From JAJDXW01 sp965243335 (GTDB lineage: Bacteria; Pseudomonadota; Gammaproteobacteria; HK1), in the NCBI GenBank assembly GCA_965243335.1, contig OZ251545.1, forward strand, positions 5,022,001-5,086,000: a stretch of DNA of 64,000 bases. Direction: 5' to 3'. Each line of letters begins with the position of its first letter. Position 1 is the first letter of the stretch. The notes below the pieces were generated by a model. That model had not been told where the DNA came from. It saw nothing but the letters and a program-made list of their open reading frames with translations, and did no database searches. Of this stretch, positions 15,242 to 24,411 are shown one piece after another. The translations under genes were made by a program, and so were the position numbers.

Positions 15242-18200
15242 TCAGCCGACCTCCGCCGCCAGGCGCCCCGCGGGCTTCTCCCACCGGGTGGCCACCGACT
15301 CGTACAGGGACAGCAGGGCCGGAACCAGCAGCAGCACCAGGAACGTGGCCGCGCCCAGGCCGAACGTGATCGACGCCGCGATCGGGATCACGAACTGCGC
15401 GTGCAGCGAGGTCTCGAACATGAGCGGCGTCAACCCGCCGATGGTGGTCAGCGAGGTGATCAGCACCGCCCGAAGCCGAAGGCAGGCCGCCTCCTCGATC
15501 GCCGCGCGCCACGGGACCCCGGACTGCTTCAGCTCCTTGTAGGCGACGATCAGGACGATCGAATCGTTCACCACGATGCCGGCCAGCCCGAACAGCCCGA
15601 ACAGCGACAGGATGGTGAGGTCGATCCCCAGCAGCCAGTGGCCGAAGACGGCGCCGATCAGCCCGAACGGGATCACCGACATCACCACCACCGGCCAGCC
15701 CCACGAGGCGAAGATGAAGGCGAGCACCACCGAACGCCATGTCCTCCATGGTTCGCTGCTGGGTCCGGCTCCCCACGAGCGTCGGCTCGACGCCGTGGCG
15801 CTCCATGACCGCCGGCAGCGGCCCCTCCATGAGGTCCGCGAACACCTCGGAGCCGCTGGTCACCCCCGCGTCCACGTGCGCGGTGACCCGCACCGCCAGC
15901 CGCCCGTTGCGGTGGCGCAGGACGTCGAAGCCCCTTCTCGGCTCGATCTCGACCGCGGAGGCGAGCGGCAGGCTGCCGCCGCCGGGCAGGGCGACGGAGA
16001 AGGCGCCGAGGCTCGCCGGGTCGTGGCGCTCCTCGTCGGGCAGGACCACGCGGACCTCCAGCTCCTCCCCCTCGTGCTGGAAGATCTGCGCGAGGTGTCC
16101 GTCGTAGGCGGCCCGTAGCTGCTCGCCCACGTCCGACACCGTCAGCCCGAGGACGACCGCCCTCGGGGTCAGCCGGTAGACGAGCTGCTCCTGGCCGAAG
16201 GGCAGGTCGTCCGCGACGCCGCTCACCCCGGGGACCGCCAGGAGCGAAGCGACCTCGAGGGCGGCGGCCTTGAGGGCGCCGGCGTCGTCTCCGCTCAGGC
16301 TCACGGTGAGGTCCGGCCCCGTCGGCCCGTCGCGCTGCTCCGTGAGCGACAGCGATTCGAGGCCGGGCGGCTGCCGGATGCGCTCGCGCCAGGCGGCGAG
16401 GATCTCGGGGTTGCGGATGTTGCGCTGGTCGGGGGTGACGAGCTCCACCGTGACGTCCGCGGACTGGTCGCCGACCTCGGCGACCGCGACCTCGACGAGC
16501 GCTTCCCCGAGGTCCGCTTCCGCCTCCCGCAGGGTCTGCGTCAGGTGGGCGACGAAGCCCTCCACCTCGGCGGGCGGGGTCCCGGAGATGAACCGCGCCT
16601 CGGCGTTGAGGATGGCGGTCTCGGGGGTGGGGAACAGGCGGAACGAGAGCCGCTCCCCGAGGAGCAGCCCGATGCAGAGCAGCAGCGCGGCGGCCGCGCA
16701 GCTCAGCACCGTCCACGGCTGGCCGACGGCGCCCTCGCCAGCGGCCGGAAGGCCCGCTCGCGGAAGCGTTCGAACCCGCGGTCGAACCCGCGGCGGAGCG
16801 CGCCGGGCTCCTTCCCGGAGACCCCGCGGAACCCGCGGTACAGATGCCCCGGCAGGACGAGGAAGCTCTCGACCAGGGACGCGAGGATCACACAGATCAC
16901 GATGAGGGGGATGCTGAACAGGACGGCGCCAAGGGGGCCGCCCACCAGCATCAGAGGGAGGAACGCGGCGATCGTGGTGAGCGAGGAGGCCAGCACCGGC
17001 GCCAGCATCCGCCGGGCGCCCGTCTGCGCCGCCGCGAGCGGGCCGGCGCCGCGCTGGGACTGGGTGAGCGCCTCCTCGCCCACCACGACCGCGTCGTCGA
17101 CGATGATGCCCAGGGTCATGATGAGCCCCAGCAGGCTCACCAGGTTGATGCTGCCGCCCGTCGCGTAGAGCACCGCGAGCGCGGCCAGCAGGGAGACCGG
17201 GATCCCCGCCGCGACCCAGAACGCGAGCCGGCTGTTGAGGAACACGAACAGCACCACCAGCACCAGCACCAGGCCGCTCGCGCCGTTCTCGGCCAGCAGC
17301 AGGGTCCGTTCGCGGATCTGCTCCCAGGATTCGTCGTAGCTGAACACCTCGACCCCGGGCGGCCACCGGCCGCGCTGCTCGTCGAGCCATTCGTGCAGGA
17401 TGCGGGCCGATTCGACGTTGTCCATTCCGGGCGCGCGGCGCAGGAGCAGGGTCACTGCCGGCCGGCCCTCGTACAGGGTGCGGGCCGCGGAGCCGCGCGG
17501 GCGCCGCTCGACGGTCGCGACTTCGCCCAGGGTGACGGTGCGGCCGTCCTCGCCTGCCGGCAGCGGCAGGTCTTCGAATCCGATCTCGCGGCGCCGCTGC
17601 TCCAGGGCGCGGATCTGCTTCGACATCCCGCCGCGGCCGACGTTGCCGGCGGGGACGTCGAGGCTCAGGTCCGCCACCCGTCGGGCGATCTCGGCGAGCG
17701 AGGTGTCGAGGTCGCGCAGCGCGGCGGACGGGACCTGGATGGCAAGCTCCTCCGGCGGCAGGCCGCTCACGTCGATCCGGGCGATGCCGCGGCCCAGCAG
17801 CTCGCGCTCGATCCGGCGCACGATGGGGCGCAGGCGCGGCAGGTCGCCGCCGGAGACCAGCAGCCGGGCCACCGGTTCGTAGTCGACGATGCGCGAGACC
17901 ACCGGCGTCTCCGCGGTGGCCGGCAGGGTGCGGATCGACGCGACCCGGTCCTTCACCTCCTCGAGGGCCCGCGCCATGTCGGTCCCTTCTTCGTAACGGA
18001 GCGAGATCCGGGACGCGCCGAGGCGGGAGGAGGAGGTCGACGAGTCCAGGCCGACGAGGGTCAGCAGCTCCCGCTCCAGCGGCCCGGTGACCGCCGTCTC
18101 GACGTCCTCCGCGGTGGCGCCCCTCCAATACACCTCCACGGTGATGACGTCGACCTCGAAATCGGGGAAGTACTGCATGTTCAGCCGGGTGAGGGACGCC

Positions 18201-18334
18201 GCCCCGACGAGCAGCATGATCACCATCACCAGGTTGCAGGCCACCGGGTGGCGCGTGAACAGCTCGATCAGCCCGGTTCCCCCCCGGGAGGCGCCGGGGG
18301 CGAAGGATGCGGGAGGTTCGTAGGGCACAGCCAT
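15242..18334 (-). pseudogene. RND efflux pump inner-membrane subunit, two frame breaks
   Basis: The gene starts at ATG 18334 (MAVPYEPPASFAPG, then LIELFTRHPVACNLVMVIML, the first membrane helix). It reads as an AcrB/MMPL-type RND transporter through the porter domain and helices 2-6 (FVFLNSRLAFWVAAGIPVSL, LLGLIMTLGIIVDDAVVVGE). Near 16720-16740 the frame shifts (GCGAGGGCGCCG region), then continues with VGQPWTVLSCAAAALLLCIG to TQQRTMEDMAFG. At about 15728 it shifts again, with a few residues apparently missing before VLAFIFASWGWPVVVMSVIP. The last part runs to the TGA at 15242. If the breaks are real the pump is lost while its adaptor remains. A sequencing error could explain the first break but less easily the second, where a helix is shortened. 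A 27-bp imperfect direct repeat covers the start codon region (18331-18384). Confidence 0.85.
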
Positions 18335-18572
18335 TCGCGGATCGGGGAGAAGCGCCAGCCATTCACGGATCGGGAACAAGCGCCGGCCGCCCGCCCGCGG
18401 CGGGTCCGTCCTCGGCGGATCCGCCCGCCGCCGGTTCGCGCGCGGTCGGCGCGCTCACCGGCGGCCCGCGCGGCGTCGGCTTGCCGGCCGTTGCGTGGAA
18501 TCATAGTCCACTCGCGGCCTCCCTTCCCCGTATGGACCGTCGGAGCCTGATACATTCCTGCCGGACGACCCC

Positions 18573-19889
18573 ATGAACCCCAAGCGGGTGAACATCGGTG
18601 ACACGGTGAGGAGCTCCCCGAAACGCTGGTTCGTGCGCGTCCTCTGGGTGGCGCTTCCGGTGGCGATCCTCGCCGGGGGCGCCGCGGGGATGATGACGCT
18701 GATCGAGAGCAAGCCCGAGCCCGAGCCGCTCGAGGCCGAGGAGCGCGCGTGGACGGTGGCGGTGACGTCGGTGGCGCCGGGGACGGTGACGCCCCGGCTC
18801 GCGCTCTTCGCCCGGGTCGACTCCCCCCGCATCACGCATCCGTCCGCGGCGGTGACGGCCGACGTGGTGGCGGTCGACGCGCTCGAAGGCCAGCGGGTGA
18901 AGCCGGAGGACCGGATCATCGCCCTCGACGACCGGGAGATCCGGCTCGTGCTCGCCCAGCACGACGCCGAGGTCGCCGGGTTCGAAGCCGATCTGGAGCA
19001 CGAGGCGCTGCGGCGCCGGAACGACCTCTCCGCGCTGAAGCACGAGAAGGCGCTGCTGGAGCTGGCCCGGCAGGAAGTGGCGCGCGCGAAGGACATCGCC
19101 GAACGCGGGGTGGGCTCGAAGGCGAGCGTGGACCAGGTGCGCCGCGAGGAGGAACGCCAGTTGCTCGCGGTGGAGCAGCGCAAGCTGGCGGTCGACGAGC
19201 ACCAGAGCCGCCGGAAGCAGATCGAGGCGCAGCTCGCCCGGGCCCAGGCCCAGCGGTCCCGGGCGATGCTCGACCTCGAACGCACGCAGGTGCACCCGCC
19301 GTTCGAAGGGCGGATCACCGAGGTGCACGTCTCCCCGGGCGACCGGGTGCGGCCCGGAGACCGGCTCTTCGCCATGTACGACACCGGGGCGGTGGAGCTC
19401 CGCGCCCAGATTCCATTGCCCCGCCTGCCGGTGGTGCGCGCCGCCCTGGAGCGCGGCGACACCCTGGACGCGCGGGCGGTGGTGGACGGCCGCGAGGTCC
19501 GGGCCTTCCTGCATCGCCTCACCGCTCTCGTCGACCCCGGGTCGGGCGGCTCCGACGGCCTGTTCCGGGTCACCGAGGGCGCCTCGTGGCTGCAGATCGG
19601 CCGCACGGTGGAGCTGGTCCTCGACCTTCCGCCGGTCCCCGATGCGGTCACGGCCCCCCCGGACGCGCTCTACGGCACGGACCGGGTGTTCGTGATCGGC
19701 GACGGGGACCGCATGAAGAGCGTCCGGGTGGAGCGGTTCGGCGAGACCCGCGACGAGCACGGCGACCGCCGGCTGATCCTGCGCAGCCCCGGCCTCGACG
19801 CTTCGGACCGGCTGATCGTGACCCAGCTCCCGAACGCGATCGACGGCCTGAAGGTCAGGGAGGCCGCCGAGCGGGCGGCCGTCGAGTAG
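18573..19889 (+). CDS. RND/HlyD-family periplasmic adaptor subunit
   Basis: A 438-residue membrane-fusion protein: N-terminal anchor helix WFVRVLWVALPVAILAGGAA (about 20-40), a lipoyl half-motif (ALEGQRVKPEDRIIALDDRE), a long coiled-coil hairpin (about 125-225, AEVAGFEADLEHEALRRRND to QAQRSRAMLDLERTQ), then the second lipoyl half and barrel (HPPFEGRITEVHVSPGDRVR, GDRLFAMYDTGAVELRAQIP). It would link an inner-membrane RND pump to an outer-membrane channel. It is divergent from the broken RND gene across a 238-base gap holding both promoters. The gene itself looks intact, so it is now either useless or works with another pump. Confidence 0.88.
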   Translation: MNPKRVNIGDTVRSSPKRWFVRVLWVALPVAILAGGAAGMMTLIESKPEPEPLEAEERAWTVAVTSVAPGTVTPRLALFARVDSPRITHPSAAVTADVVAVDALEGQRVKPEDRIIALDDREIRLVLAQHDAEVAGFEADLEHEALRRRNDLSALKHEKALLELARQEVARAKDIAERGVGSKASVDQVRREEERQLLAVEQRKLAVDEHQSRRKQIEAQLARAQAQRSRAMLDLERTQVHPPFEGRITEVHVSPGDRVRPGDRLFAMYDTGAVELRAQIPLPRLPVVRAALERGDTLDARAVVDGREVRAFLHRLTALVDPGSGGSDGLFRVTEGASWLQIGRTVELVLDLPPVPDAVTAPPDALYGTDRVFVIGDGDRMKSVRVERFGETRDEHGDRRLILRSPGLDASDRLIVTQLPNAIDGLKVREAAERAAVE

Positions 19890-19920
19890 CCTCGCCGTCC
19901 GGCGCCGGAGGGCCCGCCGC

Positions 19921-22900
19921 ATGACGTTCTATGCCGACCTGCACGTCCACTCGAAGTACTCGCGCGCGACGAGCCGGAACTGCGACCTCGAGCACCTCGC
20001 CCTCTGGGCGCGCAAGAAGGGCATCGCCGTCGTCGGCACCGGCGACTTCACCCACCCCGCGTGGAGGGCCGAGATCCGGGACAAGCTCGTCCCCGCGGAG
20101 CCGGGCCTCTACCGCCTGCGACCGGACCTCGAACGGTCCGTCGAGGAGCGGCTCCCCGCCGCCTGCCGGAGCGAGGGGACCGCCGCCCGGTTCCTGCTGT
20201 CGGTGGAGATCTCCACCATCTACAAGAAGTTCGACAAGACCCGGAAGATCCACCACCTCGTCTACACCCCCGACTTCGAGGCGATGGAGCGGGTGACGGC
20301 GAGCCTTGCCCGGATCGGCAACCTCCACTCCGACGGGCGGCCCATCCTGGGGCTCGATTCCCGGCACCTGCTGGAGATCGCTCTCGAGTCCGACCCCGGC
20401 TCGTACCTGGTGCCGGCCCACATCTGGACCCCGTGGTTCGCCGCCCTCGGCTCGAAGTCGGGCTTCGACGCCATCGACGACTGCTACGGGGACCTCGCGC
20501 CCCATATCTTCGCGGTCGAGACCGGCCTCTCCTCCGACCCGCCGATGAACTGGCGGGTCTCGTCCCTCGACCGCTTCCGGCTGGTGTCGAACTCCGACGC
20601 CCACTCCCCCGAGAAGCTCGGGCGGGAGGTGTGCGTGTTCGATACCGAGCTCGACTACTTCGCCCTTCGCCGGGCCCTGGAGACCGGGGAGGGGTACGGA
20701 GGCACGCTCGAGTTCTTTCCCGAGGAAGGCAAGTACCACCTGGACGGCCACCGTAGCTGCGAGGTCCGCCTCTCCCCGGACGAGACCCGGCGGCGCGGGG
20801 GCCTCTGCCCGGTCTGCGGGAAGCCGCTGACGGTCGGGGTAATGCACCGGGTCGAGGACCTCGCGGACCGGCCCGGGGAGGCCGCGCCCCCGGCGACCGC
20901 GGGGGCGATGCGGAGCCTGATCCCGCTCCCCGAGATCCTGTCCGAGATCCATCGGGTGGGGGCGAAGAGCCGCCGGGTCTCGCAGCACTACGAGAGCCTC
21001 CTCGGCCGGCTCGGGCCGGAGCTGCCGCTGCTCGACGCGGTCCCCCTCGAGGAGATCCGGCCCGCTTCGTCGACCCTCGTCGCCGAGGCGGTGTCCCGGC
21101 TGCGGCGCCAGGAGGTCGTCCGCGAGGCGGGCTTCGACGGGGTGTACGGCACGATCCGGCTGTTCGAGGATGCGGAGCTCCGCCGGTACACCCTCGGGGC
21201 GTCCCTCTTCGGCGAGGAGGCCGCCCCGGCCTCGCCGCCCGCCGACCCGGCGGCGCTGGCCGGCAAGGCCGGGGGATCGGAAGCGCCGACGAAGACGCCG
21301 GAGCGCCGGCCGCCGACGCCGCCGGACGACCCCACTGCCGCGCCGCCGGACGACCCCGCCGCCCGCCTCCTCTCCGGGCTCGACCCCGACCAGCGCCGGG
21401 CGGCCGAGACCGCCTCCGGGCCGCTGCTCGTCGTCGCGGGCCCCGGCTCCGGAAAGACCCGGACCCTCACCCGCCGCATCGCCCACCTCGTCGCGAGCCG
21501 CCGCGCCTCCCCGTCCGAATGCCTCGCGATCACCTTCACCCGGAGGGCGGCCGAGGAGCTGCGGGAGCGCCTGCGAACCCTGCTGCCGGACGAGTGGGAG
21601 GACGTCCCGGTCCACACGTTCCACTCCTTCGGCCTCTCGGTCCTCCGGGAGCACTGGAACGCGGCCGGCCTGCAGCGCGGCTTCCGGATCGCTTCGGAGG
21701 CGGAACGGGTCGGGCTGCTCCGGGACGCGCTCGGCGTCTCCGAGCGCAAGGCCCGCGCGCGCCTCGCGGCCATCTCGCACGCGAGGCGCATCGCCGCAGC
21801 CCCGCCGGCGGACGGCGAGACGGGCAGGGCGGGCGAGGCGAACGAAGCCGAGGAGGCGTATCGGAGCCGGATGGAGACCCGGAACCTGATCGATCTCGAC
21901 GACCTCGTCATCCGGGCCGCGGACGTGCTCGAATCCGAGCCGCCGGTCCGGGAGGAGTACCGGCGCCGGCATCCCTTCGTCTCGGTGGACGAGTACCAGG
22001 ACGTCGACGCGCAGCAGGTCCGGCTCGTGCGGCAGCTCGCGCCCCCGGGCGGGAACGTATGCGCGATCGGGGACCCGGACCAGTCCATCTACCGCTTCCG
22101 GGGCGCGGACGTCCGCTTCTTCTCCGGGTTCGAGCGCGACTTTCCGGGAACGAAGGTCGTGCGGCTCGCCCGCAACTACCGCTCGGACCGGAACATCGTC
22201 ACCCTCTCGTCGCAGGTGATCGCCCGCTCGGGCGGCGGGCCTCGGTCCGGGCCGGGTTCCGCGTCCGGCACGGCCAGGCCGCGTTCCGTCCCCGTTCGCG
22301 CGGACCCTCCCGATCTCGTCGTCCTCCACGAGGCCCCCACCGAGAAGGCGGAGGCGGAATTCATCGTCCGGTCCCTCGAGGAGGCGATCGGCGGGCACAG
22401 CTTCTTCTCCATCGACAGCGGGCGTTCGACGGACGGGGAGGGGCGCGACCTCTCGTTCTCCGACTTCGCGGTGCTCTACCGCACCGAGGCGCAGGCCGCG
22501 CCCCTCGCGGAGGCGCTGGCGCGCTCCGGGATGCCCTTCGATCAGCGCTCGCACCGCCGCCTGATGGAGCATCCGGGGGTGGCCGGCGTGGTGGAGGCCC
22601 TGCTGGCGGACCCCGGAGCCGGATCGGTGCGCGAGCGCCTCGACGCGCTGCCCCCGCCTGCCGCCGGGGAGGAGGGCGCGGCGGGGGAGCGGGCGGCGGC
22701 CCGCGCGCTGCTGAAGCCGATCGCGGATGCGTGCGGGGACGACACCGAGCGCTTCCTCGCCGAGCTGGCCCTCGGCGCGGAGATCGACGCCTGGGACCCG
22801 CGGGCCGACCGGATCTCCCTGCTGACCCTGCACGCCGCGAAGGGCCTGGAGTTCGAGGTGGTCTTCATCGCCGGCTGCGAAGACGGGCTGCTCCCCCTCG

Positions 22901-23148
22901 AATGGAGCCGGAGGGACCCGGCGAGCCTCGAAGAAGAGCGGCGCCTGTTCTACGTGGGCGTCACCCGCGCGAAGTCGAACCTCGTTCTCACCCGGGCGAA
23001 GAAGCGCCTCTGGCGGGGCAAGGCGCGCGAGCGCTCCCCCTCCCCCTATCTGGCCGACGTCGAGGAACGGCTGCTGGAACGGCGCCGTCCGCGGCTCCCC
23101 GAGGGCCGAATGAAGGGTCCGAGCCCGCAGATCGACCTCTTTGCCTGA
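19921..23148 (+). CDS. Endonuclease Q (PHP domain) fused to UvrD-type helicase
   Basis: A 1075-residue fusion. Residues 1 to about 430 are an endonuclease Q-type PHP domain: ADLHVHSKYSRATSRNCDLE (metal ligands H-x-H), VGTGDFTHPAW, FLLSVEISTIYKKFDKTRKI, HIWTPWFAALGSKSGFDAID, LVSNSDAHSPEKLGRE and a zinc-type CPVCGKPLTVGVMHR. EndoQ nicks DNA 5' to deaminated bases and abasic sites. A Pro-rich linker (about 430-475) leads to a UvrD/PcrA helicase with Walker A VVAGPGSGKTRTLTRR (near 506), SVDEYQDVDAQQ (near 688), GDPDQSIYRFRGAD and TLHAAKGLEFEVVFIAG (near 967). The product should find deaminated bases, nick, and unwind from the nick. A GGAGGG box precedes the ATG. It lies 31 bases after the adaptor gene but is unlikely to be functionally tied to it. 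Confidence 0.9.
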   Translation: MTFYADLHVHSKYSRATSRNCDLEHLALWARKKGIAVVGTGDFTHPAWRAEIRDKLVPAEPGLYRLRPDLERSVEERLPAACRSEGTAARFLLSVEISTIYKKFDKTRKIHHLVYTPDFEAMERVTASLARIGNLHSDGRPILGLDSRHLLEIALESDPGSYLVPAHIWTPWFAALGSKSGFDAIDDCYGDLAPHIFAVETGLSSDPPMNWRVSSLDRFRLVSNSDAHSPEKLGREVCVFDTELDYFALRRALETGEGYGGTLEFFPEEGKYHLDGHRSCEVRLSPDETRRRGGLCPVCGKPLTVGVMHRVEDLADRPGEAAPPATAGAMRSLIPLPEILSEIHRVGAKSRRVSQHYESLLGRLGPELPLLDAVPLEEIRPASSTLVAEAVSRLRRQEVVREAGFDGVYGTIRLFEDAELRRYTLGASLFGEEAAPASPPADPAALAGKAGGSEAPTKTPERRPPTPPDDPTAAPPDDPAARLLSGLDPDQRRAAETASGPLLVVAGPGSGKTRTLTRRIAHLVASRRASPSECLAITFTRRAAEELRERLRTLLPDEWEDVPVHTFHSFGLSVLREHWNAAGLQRGFRIASEAERVGLLRDALGVSERKARARLAAISHARRIAAAPPADGETGRAGEANEAEEAYRSRMETRNLIDLDDLVIRAADVLESEPPVREEYRRRHPFVSVDEYQDVDAQQVRLVRQLAPPGGNVCAIGDPDQSIYRFRGADVRFFSGFERDFPGTKVVRLARNYRSDRNIVTLSSQVIARSGGGPRSGPGSASGTARPRSVPVRADPPDLVVLHEAPTEKAEAEFIVRSLEEAIGGHSFFSIDSGRSTDGEGRDLSFSDFAVLYRTEAQAAPLAEALARSGMPFDQRSHRRLMEHPGVAGVVEALLADPGAGSVRERLDALPPPAAGEEGAAGERAAARALLKPIADACGDDTERFLAELALGAEIDAWDPRADRISLLTLHAAKGLEFEVVFIAGCEDGLLPLEWSRRDPASLEEERRLFYVGVTRAKSNLVLTRAKKRLWRGKARERSPSPYLADVEERLLERRRPRLPEGRMKGPSPQIDLFA

Positions 23149-23286
23149 ACCCGCCGGGCTTGCCCCGGACCGCCACCGGCTCAGGGCCGGACGCACGCCT
23201 AGCGGCGGCCGGGCTCATCGCTCCGATCGCCGCCCCGGGGCGGGGTACCGGCAGCCGGACCGCGTCCCGCGGCCGGCCCGGCGGCT

Positions 23287-24291
23287 TCAGGCGGCGGCGC
23301 GGAAGGCGGCGGGGCGGAACGCCTCGCAGGTCGCGTCGTAGTCCTCGGGGTTGGTCGACTGCGGGGCGACCGCCACCGTGTCGATCCCGGCCGCGTAGAA
23401 CTCCCGGATCCGGCGGTAGCACGCCTCCCGGCCGCCCCAGACGTACATCCGCTCGACCGCCTCGTCCGGCACCGCGGCCATAATGCGCGCCCGGTCGCGG
23501 GCCTCGAACCCCTTCCGGATGTCCTCCGCCGCCTCCGGGTAGCCCATCCGGCCGATGACGTCCCGGTAGATCGCGGTGGAGCCGTAGAAGCTGAAGTCGG
23601 TGCGGAAGAACCCGCGGGCCGTCTCGTCGTCGTCCGTCACCCAGACCGCGACGCGCTGGGCGATCTCGAGGTCCTCCACGCGCCGCCCGGAGCGTTTCGC
23701 GCCCCGGTCGACGCACTCGAGCGCCCACGGAACCCGGTCGAGCGGGGTGAAGTGGTTGAGGATCACCCCGTCCGCCACCTCGCCCGCGAGCTCCAGCATC
23801 TTCGGCCCCATGCCGGCGAGGAAGATGGGCACCTCGCCGACGATCGCCTCCTTGAGCCGGAAGCCGCGGCTCGCGATCGTGTCCCCCTGGTAGCGGCTCT
23901 TCTCGCCCGCGAAGAGCTTTCGCACCAGCTCCGTCGTCTCCCGCACCCGGGCGAGGGGGCGCTCGAACGGGACCCCGTACCAGCTCTCCACCATCGTGTG
24001 GGTCGAGGAGCCGAGCCCGAGGGCGAACCGCCCGGGGGCCACCCGGTTGACGGCGAGGCTCGACGTGGCGATGACGGCCGGGACCCGGGTGTACACGGGG
24101 GTGATCCCGGTGCACAGGCGCACCCGCTCGGTGCGGCCCGCGACGGTGGCCGCGAAGGTCATCGCGTCGCGCATCCCGTCGCCGTCGGGGAACCAGAGGT
24201 CGTCGAAGCCTTCGCGGTCGGCCCAGAGGGCGCGGTCGAAGCCGCCTTCGTGATCGGGGGTGGGGCTGAGGTAGAGGCCGAGTCGGTTCAA
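23287..24291 (-). CDS. Luciferase-like (LLM) flavin/F420-dependent oxidoreductase
   Basis: A 334-residue LLM-family enzyme: MNRLGLYLSPTPDHEGGFDR, GFDDLWFPDGDGMRDAMTFA, RLCTGITPVYTRVPAVIATS and NRVAPGRFALGLGSSTHTMV are the canonical early strands and the glycine-rich cofactor loop. IFLAGMGPKMLELAGEVADG is the mid-barrel motif seen in F420-dependent members. It lies 121 bases downstream of the UxaA-type dehydratase in the same direction, so the two may form an operon. The cofactor is probably F420 or FMN; the substrate is unknown. Confidence 0.85.
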   Translation of the reverse strand: MNRLGLYLSPTPDHEGGFDRALWADREGFDDLWFPDGDGMRDAMTFAATVAGRTERVRLCTGITPVYTRVPAVIATSSLAVNRVAPGRFALGLGSSTHTMVESWYGVPFERPLARVRETTELVRKLFAGEKSRYQGDTIASRGFRLKEAIVGEVPIFLAGMGPKMLELAGEVADGVILNHFTPLDRVPWALECVDRGAKRSGRRVEDLEIAQRVAVWVTDDDETARGFFRTDFSFYGSTAIYRDVIGRMGYPEAAEDIRKGFEARDRARIMAAVPDEAVERMYVWGGREACYRRIREFYAAGIDTVAVAPQSTNPEDYDATCEAFRPAAFRAAA

Positions 24292-24411
24292 CGCTGCGTT
24301 CTCCGAGATGAGGTTTCTTCTTCCGGGGACTTCCCGAGCCGTGGCGCGGGGCGGATCCGCCCCCGCTGCCGGGCTCTGGCCCCAAGGGCTTCGCGCACGG
24401 GGCGGACGAGG

